DNA from: Paracoccaceae bacterium
Lineage (GTDB): Bacteria; Pseudomonadota; Alphaproteobacteria; Rhodobacterales; Rhodobacteraceae
DNA: 5,102 bases
Reading direction: 5' to 3'
NCBI GenBank assembly: GCA_002401045.1
Contig: NVSA01000122.1
Location: forward strand, 1,500 to 6,601
This document shows, piece by piece, positions 1 through 5,102 of the stretch; within the stretch, counting starts at the first letter, position 1, and the number at the start of each line of letters is the position of its first letter. A model generated the notes under the pieces. It was not told the DNA's origin. It did not search any database and saw only the letters and a list, made by a program, of their open reading frames with translations. The translations under genes were made by a program, and so were the position numbers.

Positions 1-446
1 GCGTCGGGATTGATCCCGTTCAAAGCTGTCTCATCGACATAGCCCAGCCGCACACGGTACAACAGCCGCGACAACCAGCGTGCCGCTTTGATGGCAAAGC
101 CGAAATAGCCAATCGCTGAAAATGACGGCACGATCTCATTAGCATAACGGTGCGCCCTTTGCTCCGCCACGCGGTACGGTACAGCCTCGGATTTGGTATG
201 TTCCACAATCGCGTTAATCACCTGCGGATCATAGGCCAAACGGTCTACCAAAATACGCCGCCGCGTCAGCTTAAACGGGCTGATCCGCAATTTCAGCCGC
301 TCATTCAAAATCGCAATCGCACGATCCATACGCCGTCGCAGATACCAGCCCACAGTCGGCACCAAAATACGGTCAAGCAAACCAATAACAGCCAAGATGC
401 CCGCCAGCCAGACCGTCCAAACAGGAATTTCTATTGTCTCAAACAT
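1..446 (-). CDS. plsB: Probable glycerol-3-phosphate acyltransferase (PlsB-type), N-terminal part
   Basis: Reading the complement from the ATG at 446-444 gives an uninterrupted frame of 148 codons that leaves the window at position 1, so the C-terminal part is missing. The protein begins MFETIEIPVWTVWL and has one hydrophobic segment at about residues 9-30, followed by a strongly basic stretch (WYLRRRMDRAI, about 34-44). The blocks LRISPFKLTRRRILVDRL (about 53-70), ANEIVPSFSAIGYF (about 102-115) and SRLLYRVRLGYVD (about 126-138) match my memory of the N-terminal region of PlsB-like acyltransferases in Rhodobacterales. In that family an HX4D catalytic motif (NHRSNMD-like) follows shortly after, but here it would lie outside the window. 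Known members transfer an acyl chain to the sn-1 position of glycerol 3-phosphate at the inner membrane, the first step of phospholipid synthesis. An in-frame TGA just upstream and no other start between it and the ATG fix the start. A 1-acylglycerol-3-phosphate acyltransferase is the main alternative. The reading frame is very likely real; the exact enzyme name is less certain. Confidence 0.68.
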   Translation of the reverse strand, partial: MFETIEIPVWTVWLAGILAVIGLLDRILVPTVGWYLRRRMDRAIAILNERLKLRISPFKLTRRRILVDRLAYDPQVINAIVEHTKSEAVPYRVAEQRAHRYANEIVPSFSAIGYFGFAIKAARWLSRLLYRVRLGYVDETALNGINPD

Positions 447-462
447 GTCCTCACAGTATCAG
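434..462 (+). promoter_or_regulatory. Candidate sigma-70-type promoter for the aldo/keto reductase
   Basis: TTGTCT at 434-439 and TATCAG at 457-462 are separated by 17 bases, and each matches the -35 and -10 consensus at four of six positions. Transcription would then start near 469, giving a leader of about 19 nt before the GTG at 488 with room for its ribosome binding site. It overlaps the start codon and ribosome binding site of the divergent acyltransferase gene. This rests on pattern matching only; a four-of-six match is common by chance. Confidence 0.25.
448..452 (-). promoter_or_regulatory. Unusually close Shine-Dalgarno of the acyltransferase gene
   Basis: On the minus strand the start is preceded by TGTGAGGACATG. 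The GAGGA element ends only one base before the ATG, much closer than the usual 5-9 bases. No alternative start with better spacing exists upstream because an in-frame TGA intervenes. The nearest downstream alternative (GTG at about residue 29) would remove the membrane segment. The site may be weak or non-functional. Confidence 0.4.
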
Positions 463-474
463 GTTAACAAACAT

Positions 475-481
475 GAGGAAG
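475..481 (+). promoter_or_regulatory. Ribosome binding site that decides the aldo/keto reductase start
   Basis: GAGGAAG lies at 475-481, with its GAGGA core ending eight bases before the GTG at 488-490. This is near-ideal spacing. It overlaps the competing ATG at 473-475 and therefore cannot serve it. That ATG has only a weak AGG at 461-463 upstream. The site favours GTG 488 as the translation start. Confidence 0.6.
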
Positions 482-487
482 AAAAAA

Positions 488-1471
488 GTGAAACAACGCA
501 AGCTTGGTAAAAACGGTATCGACATCAGCGCCCTAGGTTTGGGCTGTATGAGCTTTGCAGGTTTCTTTGGCCCCACCGATGAGCCCACCAGCCACGCCTG
601 CCTAGACGCCGCGCGTGACATTGGCATCAACCATCTCGACACCTCGGATATCTACGGCATGGGCGTTTCCGAAACCATGGTTGGCACCTATCTGGCCAAA
701 AACCCGAACGCTTTTAAAATAGCCACCAAATGCGGCATTCGCATCAAACCAATCCGTTGCTTTGACAATTCCGAGGCCTATATCCGCGACTGTTTTGAAG
801 CTTCAACCAAACGTCTCGGCGTTGATTATTTCGACCTTTATTATGTCCACCGCCGCGAAGCAGATCGCCCGATCGAAGAAGTCGCCGAAACCATGGGCAA
901 ACTCATTGATGAGGGCAAAATCGGTGCTTGGGGATTGTCCGAAGTCGCCCCTGCAACCATCCGTCGCGCCCACGCTGTCACCCCGCTTGGTGCCGTGCAA
1001 AACGAATACTCGCTTTGGACACGTCTGCCAGAACTGGGCGTCATTCAAACCTGCGAGAAATTAGGCATTACATTCGTGCCGTTCTCGCCTGTCGGTCGCG
1101 GTGTTTTCACCCAAAGCTACCCCGATATGGACACCGTCGCGCCAACCGAATTTCGCCGCAATGTGCCGCGTTTTCAAGAACCCAACTACAGCTATAACAA
1201 AGCGCTGATCGATCCGTTCAAAGCCTATTGTTCTGCCATGGGTTGGACAGTATCGGCCACCGTATTGGCTTGGATTTTGGATCAAAACGACACCATGGTG
1301 CCAATCCCTGCCACGCGCACGGCCGAACATCTGCTGGAATGGAAACAAGCCACCGAAATTACATTCTCCGAGGCTGATCGCGCTGAGATCGACCGTCTAT
1401 TGCCCGTCGGGTTTGCTTATGGTGACCGCTATTCCGATGCCAATTGGGTTGGTCCAGAAAAATACTGCTAG
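488..1471 (+). CDS. Aldo/keto reductase, NADP(H)-dependent type
   Basis: A 327-residue protein of typical length for the aldo/keto reductase superfamily, a cytosolic (beta/alpha)8-barrel oxidoreductase that interconverts aldehydes or ketones and alcohols, usually with NADPH. The N-terminus MKQRKLGKNGIDISALGLGC is the family hairpin. The catalytic tetrad is visible: Asp51 and Tyr56 in LDTSDIYG, Lys81 in KIATKCG and His121 in DLYYVHRRE. Cofactor-side motifs are also present: GAWGLSEV (146-153), QNEYSLW (171-177), VPFSPVGRG (197-205) and VPIPATRTAEHLLEW (271-285). The overall pattern resembles the AKR13-like bacterial group, but the substrate cannot be read from sequence. I chose GTG 488 because it has a well-spaced GAGGA and gives the usual MKQRKLG beginning. 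ATG 473 would add MRKKK (332 aa) and is the main alternative. The gene stands alone, divergent from the acyltransferase and closed by a strong terminator, so it is probably monocistronic. Confidence 0.9.
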   Translation: MKQRKLGKNGIDISALGLGCMSFAGFFGPTDEPTSHACLDAARDIGINHLDTSDIYGMGVSETMVGTYLAKNPNAFKIATKCGIRIKPIRCFDNSEAYIRDCFEASTKRLGVDYFDLYYVHRREADRPIEEVAETMGKLIDEGKIGAWGLSEVAPATIRRAHAVTPLGAVQNEYSLWTRLPELGVIQTCEKLGITFVPFSPVGRGVFTQSYPDMDTVAPTEFRRNVPRFQEPNYSYNKALIDPFKAYCSAMGWTVSATVLAWILDQNDTMVPIPATRTAEHLLEWKQATEITFSEADRAEIDRLLPVGFAYGDRYSDANWVGPEKYC

Positions 1472-1483
1472 AATACGAACAAC

Positions 1484-1517
1484 AAAAGGCACCCGTTTAT
1501 TTCTGGGTGCCTTTTTT
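1484..1517 (+). terminator. Intrinsic terminator after the aldo/keto reductase
   Basis: GGCACCC (1488-1494) pairs perfectly with GGGTGCC (1505-1511) around a 10-nt loop, and AAAA (1484-1487) can extend the stem into the following run of six T (1512-1517). It starts 12 nt after the reductase stop codon, which is classic Rho-independent architecture. Because the A-run and T-run flank the stem symmetrically it could also work on the opposite strand. It ends only 22 nt before the start codon of the next gene. Confidence 0.9.
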
Positions 1518-1539
1518 ACCTCATTAAGGTGGATTATCA

Positions 1540-4119
1540 ATGGAAACTATTATTTTATTAGCCGTAGTCGTCGGCGCTTATATTTTAATTATGCCCTTGG
1601 TCGCGTTTTTAAAGGCCAATGGCTTGGCGCGAGATATCCAAGCGTTAAAGGCTGAAATCGCCGCGTTAAAATCAATTCAACCAAAACCGCGCAAATCCAA
1701 AAAATCTGTCGCCGAAAAAGCCAGCGAGCCGATCAAAGTAGCGCCTGTAGAAAAAACAGCCGCACCCATCGCCGCACCACCCCCTAAACTTCCCCCCGCC
1801 AAACCGCCCACAGCCAAAGCCCCCAATTTCTTTGACCGTGCTTTTGCCAGTTTCCAAGCCAATTGGATCATCTGGGTGGCGGCGTTATCCTTGGCCTTTG
1901 GCGGGTTGTTCTTTGTGCAATACGGGCTGGAACACGGCTATTTAGGCCCCGTTGCCCGCGTGCTATGCGCCCTTGGATTTGGCGCGGCTTTAATCGCAGT
2001 CGCCGAGTATCTACGCCGCAAACCCAACATCGGTATGCAAGGCTGGTTCACCGTACCCGTCGCATTGGCCGCAGGCGGTATTTCCTCACTCTTCGCAGGG
2101 GTGGTCTCTGCCCATTTGCTCTACGGTTTGACCTCTGCCCTTGTTGGTTTTGCCTCTATGGTCGTCGTCTCAATCCTCGCCATTTTTGGCGGCTGGATTT
2201 ACGGCCCTGTCTTGGCGGTCATCGGCATATTAGGGGCTTATATCTCGCCCATGCTGATCACAGGTGGAGAAAGCTCACCGATCCTGTATCTGTATTTCCT
2301 CGTAATCCTTGCCACATCTTTGATGGTAGAACGCCTACAACGCTGGATTTGGCTGTCAGCATTGGCCGTTGGCTTTACCCTGTTTTGGGGCATCATCCTA
2401 TTTATTGCCCCCTATTTTACAGGCTACATCGTCGCCACCATCCTTGCCGCCAGCACAATCCTTGCTTTTGGATTTTGGCCAAAATGGGACGGTACCACAA
2501 TCGTGACCCCCGCCAGCTTAAAGGCCATCACGCATCACTACCCAACCATCTTATCCGTCGCCACAGCCCTTACGGGAACCATCCTTTTATGGCTCGGTGC
2601 CCATAATGGCCTCATGATGTGGCAACTCACCCTGATGTGCTTTACTGGCCTAACCCTCTGGGCGATTTTTATCTGTGCACGGGCGCAAAACCTCGACCAA
2701 CTCGCACTGATATTCGCAGGCGGCCTGATCGCCACAATCGTTGATCCACAACTGCCCCTCCACGCAGACGCGCATTATTTCGGCTTTGTGACCGCCCCCG
2801 CGCTAATCACTGGTGCAGGCTTTCTGATCGCTGGTTTCTGGCGCATGTCGCGCTCCGTGCGCCCGCTCTACTGGGTTGCCGCCAGCGCCATTGCGCCTGT
2901 TGCCACCTACGCCGCCTGCTTTGCCCGTTGGTACCCAACGGCGCAGATCACCGACGTCACATGGGCGTTCTTTGCCATCTTGCTATCTGCCATTTTGGCG
3001 CTGAGTGCTATCTTGATGCTCCGCTCAAAACTGTCCCACCGCATGGTTGCCTCTGATCTGTATTTCACAGGCATGTTAGCCGCCCTCGCCTTTGCCGCCT
3101 ATCTGAGCTTTGAGCACATCTACCTGTCCCATATCGCCGCTTTGCTATCGCTGGGCGCATTGGTGCTGACCTTGCGATTTAAATACTTTTGGACAGACCT
3201 GATGACAGTGGGTTTTGTCGCCATATCATCGAGCATGATGATCGGTGATCTGTTGCCAAACTATTCGCAAGACCAGCCTATCTTGATGGTCTTTCTGGCC
3301 TTTGGCACGCTGATCGGTTTTCTTTATATCGGGTATCTCTTGGCATCCGAGGCCAAGCGCCCTGCCCGTGTAATCCTCTATGAAACAGCGGGCATCCTAA
3401 CCCTTGCGATCCTGATTTGCGCCCTAATTTGGCGCACCTCAAGCGGCAGTTTCGCCAAACAACCCTATATGGTCATGGGAATATACGCCACGGTGTTGGG
3501 GCTTATGGCAGGGGTGCAATACAAGCGCCTGAGCGTTGCCAATCAAATGGTTAAACTACGCAGATGGCTTGCAAATGGCTATGCTATTTTGGGTCTCTGC
3601 GCATTGGCCTTAGCCTGCTTACTAACCCCGTTATTCGGCTTTAGCACCCGTGGCTATTTCCCGCTTGATACTGTCATGATCGCCTATGCCTTACCGATGA
3701 TCACGCTGTACGGTTTGTATTATCTAAAGCTTTTACCGCCGCTTATCACCCCAAAAATTCTCTATAGTGTGATCGGTTTTTTCACCGTTTTCATCACCAT
3801 CCAAGAAATCCGTCGGTTCTGGCATGGTAATCGCATAGACCTGTCTAGGGGCGTCGCGGTCGGCGAGCTATACACCTATACAATCTTGTTGTTAGTCGCC
3901 ACGGTCGGGGTGATTTTTGTAGCCCTTAGCCGCAAAAGCCCCGTCTTACGCAAAATCGGCCTCGGACTGGCGGCTCTGACCGCCGCCAAGGTGTTCTTGT
4001 TTGATACAGCAGGTATGCAAGGTCTCGCCCGCGCCACAGTCTTTATCGTTTTGGGGCTAACATTGGCAGGCGTCGGCTGGGTTTTGCAGATGAAAACCGC
4101 CGACGATAAAAATACATAA
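1540..4119 (+). CDS. DUF2339 family polytopic membrane protein
   Basis: An 859-residue inner-membrane protein of unknown function, of usual length for DUF2339. It has an N-terminal membrane helix (about 3-24), a short heptad-like Leu/Ile/Ala stretch that could form a coiled coil (about 28-46), and a Lys/Pro/Ala-rich, probably disordered linker (about 47-95). Roughly two dozen hydrophobic segments then run to the C-terminus. Family hallmarks are the block starting NWIIWVAALSLAFGG (108-122) with GYLGPVARV (133-141), and the C-terminal block LRKIGLGL (803-810), AAKVFLFDTAGMQGLARA (815-832) and LGLTLAGVGWVLQ (838-850). The start ATG has AAGGTGGA at 1526-1533, six bases upstream, and follows a terminator closely. 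The 3' end meets sdhB tail to tail. No catalytic motif is evident. A role in transport or in the envelope would be guesswork. Family assignment is confident, function is not. Confidence 0.88.
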   Translation: METIILLAVVVGAYILIMPLVAFLKANGLARDIQALKAEIAALKSIQPKPRKSKKSVAEKASEPIKVAPVEKTAAPIAAPPPKLPPAKPPTAKAPNFFDRAFASFQANWIIWVAALSLAFGGLFFVQYGLEHGYLGPVARVLCALGFGAALIAVAEYLRRKPNIGMQGWFTVPVALAAGGISSLFAGVVSAHLLYGLTSALVGFASMVVVSILAIFGGWIYGPVLAVIGILGAYISPMLITGGESSPILYLYFLVILATSLMVERLQRWIWLSALAVGFTLFWGIILFIAPYFTGYIVATILAASTILAFGFWPKWDGTTIVTPASLKAITHHYPTILSVATALTGTILLWLGAHNGLMMWQLTLMCFTGLTLWAIFICARAQNLDQLALIFAGGLIATIVDPQLPLHADAHYFGFVTAPALITGAGFLIAGFWRMSRSVRPLYWVAASAIAPVATYAACFARWYPTAQITDVTWAFFAILLSAILALSAILMLRSKLSHRMVASDLYFTGMLAALAFAAYLSFEHIYLSHIAALLSLGALVLTLRFKYFWTDLMTVGFVAISSSMMIGDLLPNYSQDQPILMVFLAFGTLIGFLYIGYLLASEAKRPARVILYETAGILTLAILICALIWRTSSGSFAKQPYMVMGIYATVLGLMAGVQYKRLSVANQMVKLRRWLANGYAILGLCALALACLLTPLFGFSTRGYFPLDTVMIAYALPMITLYGLYYLKLLPPLITPKILYSVIGFFTVFITIQEIRRFWHGNRIDLSRGVAVGELYTYTILLLVATVGVIFVALSRKSPVLRKIGLGLAALTAAKVFLFDTAGMQGLARATVFIVLGLTLAGVGWVLQMKTADDKNT

Positions 4120-4127
4120 AGTATTTT
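4109..4127. repeat. Small AT-rich inverted repeat over the DUF2339 stop codon
   Basis: AAAATAC (4109-4115) and GTATTTT (4121-4127) form a perfect 7-bp inverted repeat around the loop ATAAA, which contains most of the TAA stop codon (4117-4119). Only one G-C pair closes the loop, so the hairpin is weak. On the minus strand it lies downstream of the main hairpin and is followed by further T residues, so it could help end sdhB transcripts. Chance occurrence is quite possible. Confidence 0.35.
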
Positions 4128-4140
4128 AAAACAAAGAGTT

Positions 4141-4176
4141 AATGCAGTGCCCAGCTAGGACACTGCATTCGTTTTT
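4141..4176. terminator. Convergent intrinsic terminator between the DUF2339 gene and sdhB
   Basis: AATGCAGTG (4141-4149) pairs with CACTGCATT (4161-4169). After one C/A mismatch, CC (4151-4152) pairs with GG (4158-4159) around a five-base loop. On the plus strand CGTTTTTAG follows, giving a standard terminator for the DUF2339 gene. The T-run (4172-4176) runs into the complement of the sdhB stop codon. On the minus strand the same hairpin follows sdhB by only five bases and is trailed by the T-rich CTCTTTGTTTT, so it probably also terminates the sdh operon, less strongly. Confidence 0.82.
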
Positions 4177-4954
4177 AGATTGTGCGTTCAACCATCAACT
4201 TTTTAATCTCAGCAATTGCTTTGGCTGGATTCAATCCCTTAGGGCAAGTCTGCGCACAGTTCATAATCGTGTGACAACGGTACAGTTTGAACGGATCTTG
4301 TAGCTCGTCCAAACGCTCACCTGTTGCTTCATCACGGCTGTCAATAATCCAGCGATAAGCGTGCAACAGTGCCGCTGGTCCTAGGTAGCGATCGCCATTC
4401 CACCAGTAAGACGGGCAAGAGGTTGAGCAAGCCGCGCACATCACGCATTCATACAGACCGTCCAGTTTTTTGCGGTCTTCAATTGATTGGCGCCATTCCT
4501 TGGCAGGACGGTTCGTCTTGGTTTCCAACCACGGCATAATGCTCGCGTGCTGGGCATAGAAATGCGTCAGATCAGGGATCAAATCGCGGATCACAGGCAG
4601 ATGCGGCAGTGGGTAAATTTTAACCGCGCCTTTGACCTCATCCAGCCCGTAAATACATGCCAGCGTGTTCATCCCGTCGATGTTCATCGCACAAGATCCA
4701 CAAATACCTTCACGGCAAGAACGGCGGAACGTCAGGGTCGGGTCAATCTCGTTTTTGATCTTAATCAACGCATCCAAGATCATCGGACCGCAACTGTCCA
4801 TATCCAAGAAATAGGTATCGACCCGTGGATTTTCACCGCTATCAGGATCAAAGCGATAAATCTTGAATTTCCGCACATTCTTAGAATTCGTTGGTTTCGG
4901 CCATGTTTTACCAACCGTCATACGGGAGTTTTTCGGAAGTGTGAGTTCAACCAT
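4175..4954 (-). CDS. sdhB: Succinate dehydrogenase iron-sulfur subunit SdhB
   Basis: This is the 259-residue electron-transfer subunit of respiratory complex II, which oxidises succinate to fumarate in the TCA cycle and passes electrons from the SdhA FAD to ubiquinone at the inner membrane. An N-terminal 2Fe-2S ferredoxin domain has Cys80, Cys85, Cys88 and Cys100 (RSCREGICGSC...LAC). In the C-terminal domain Cys170, Cys173, Cys176 and Cys237 should bind the 4Fe-4S cluster, and Cys180, Cys227 and Cys233 the 3Fe-4S cluster. These seven sit at a constant offset of 21 from the E. coli ligands as I recall them. Pro181, Trp185, His228 and Ile230 likewise match the quinone-site residues. No key residue is missing. 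The start ATG has AGAGGA eight bases upstream. The gene lies 24 bp after an unknown small-protein gene and probably belongs to the sdhCDA-x-sdhB operon, whose remainder would lie beyond the right edge. It is complete, with nothing to suggest transfer. Confidence 0.98.
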   Translation of the reverse strand: MVELTLPKNSRMTVGKTWPKPTNSKNVRKFKIYRFDPDSGENPRVDTYFLDMDSCGPMILDALIKIKNEIDPTLTFRRSCREGICGSCAMNIDGMNTLACIYGLDEVKGAVKIYPLPHLPVIRDLIPDLTHFYAQHASIMPWLETKTNRPAKEWRQSIEDRKKLDGLYECVMCAACSTSCPSYWWNGDRYLGPAALLHAYRWIIDSRDEATGERLDELQDPFKLYRCHTIMNCAQTCPKGLNPAKAIAEIKKLMVERTI

Positions 4955-4978
4955 TTCTTATATCCTCTGCCTACACCG

Positions 4979-5102
4979 CTATAATTTCAGCGGCTGGGTC
5001 GGTTGTTGCCCAGAGCGAGCAACGACACATGTTTCATATACATCATCGGGATCACGCCCCGCCAGCAAATCCCCAGAAATGCCGATGCCGACACCGCCTG
5101 AA
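4979..5102 (-). CDS. C-terminal end of an uncharacterised Gly-rich protein in the sdh operon
   Basis: On the minus strand an open frame enters from the right edge and ends at TAG (4981-4979), 24 bp before the sdhB start. It encodes 40 visible residues: SGGVGIGISGDLLAGRDP, then DDVYETCVVARSGQQPTQ, ending PLKL. The alternating Gly/hydrophobic start (GGVGIGISGD) suggests a beta-strand-rich or surface segment. The DPDDVYETCVVARSGQ part has the look of a conserved C-terminal motif with one Cys. It is not the end of SdhA, which finishes with a different Arg/Tyr-rich tail. I recall small hypothetical proteins between sdhA and sdhB in Rhodobacterales, and this fits that place. A signal or lipoprotein peptide cannot be checked because the N-terminus is outside the window. 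Another frame is also open (ending TGA near 4989) but its composition is less protein-like. Function is unknown. Confidence 0.65.
   Translation of the reverse strand, partial: SGGVGIGISGDLLAGRDPDDVYETCVVARSGQQPTQPLKL

Noticed and set aside
150..467. Plus-strand open frame of 105 codons antisense to the acyltransferase
   Set aside because: It lies opposite a frame with clear protein-like conservation, is rich in Arg/Gln/Asn/Pro with no recognisable motif, and has no supporting ribosome binding site that I can see. It is a shadow.
463..468. Palindrome GTTAAC in the divergent intergenic region as a possible operator
   Set aside because: Six bases is too short, and the flanks do not extend the symmetry convincingly. 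No regulator gene is nearby.
434..487. Longest possible reductase start at TTG 434
   Set aside because: It would add an 18-residue stretch with no resemblance to the family N-terminus and would overlap the divergent gene's start codon. GTG 488 has a proper Shine-Dalgarno.
803..1348. Antisense open frames opposite the aldo/keto reductase
   Set aside because: They are out-of-frame shadows of a gene with an intact catalytic tetrad. Their translations have no domain features and no start signals.
1863..2606. Plus-strand 247-codon open frame within the DUF2339 gene
   Set aside because: The translation is dominated by Arg, His, Pro and Cys, typical of a +1-shifted reading of a GC-biased membrane-protein gene. 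The overlapping DUF2339 frame has clear family motifs, so this is not a real gene or evidence of a frameshift.
4487..4984. Plus-strand 165-codon open frame antisense to sdhB
   Set aside because: It is opposite the fully conserved sdhB sequence, and its length reflects codon bias of sdhB. No motif or ribosome binding site supports it.
1..5102. Possibility of a defence island, mobile element, CRISPR array or new biosynthetic cluster
   Set aside because: I saw no spaced direct repeats, transposase or integrase sequence, terminal inverted repeats, tRNA or attachment-like sequence. All genes are housekeeping or common chromosomal families of similar base composition.

Overview
This window reads as ordinary chromosomal sequence from an alphaproteobacterium, most likely of the Rhodobacterales/Roseobacter group. 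The strongest pointer is the succinate dehydrogenase iron-sulfur subunit, whose N-terminal extension (MVELTLPKNS..., GKTWPKP) and highly conserved body match what I recall of that order. The partial acyltransferase at the left edge also looks like the PlsB-type enzyme of that group. Lineage is judged from remembered family features, not from a search. No rRNA, tRNA, CRISPR array, insertion sequence or other mobile-element mark is visible.

Layout, left to right. (1) Positions 1-446, minus strand: the N-terminal 148 codons of a probable glycerol-3-phosphate acyltransferase, running off the left edge. (2) Positions 488-1471, plus strand: a complete aldo/keto reductase, divergent from the acyltransferase, with only 41 bp between the two start codons. 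(3) Positions 1484-1517: a strong intrinsic terminator. (4) Positions 1540-4119, plus strand: a large DUF2339-type polytopic membrane protein of 859 aa, starting only 22 nt past that terminator. (5) Positions 4141-4176: a convergent terminator hairpin. (6) Positions 4175-4954, minus strand: sdhB, complete, with all expected Fe-S cysteines. (7) Positions 4979-5102, minus strand: the last 40 codons of a Gly-rich protein of unknown function lying directly upstream of sdhB, probably in the same operon and entering from the right edge. Genes are tightly packed and no gap exceeds about 70 bp.

Functionally these are housekeeping or metabolic genes: phospholipid synthesis, an NADPH-type oxidoreductase of unknown substrate, an uncharacterised membrane protein, and the TCA cycle/respiratory complex II. 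I see no evidence that they form one system, and I found no convincing new biological system. The points most worth a second look are the small unknown protein in the sdh operon, the DUF2339 protein convergent with sdhB, the terminator placed almost against the DUF2339 start codon, and the very short divergent intergenic region at 447-487.
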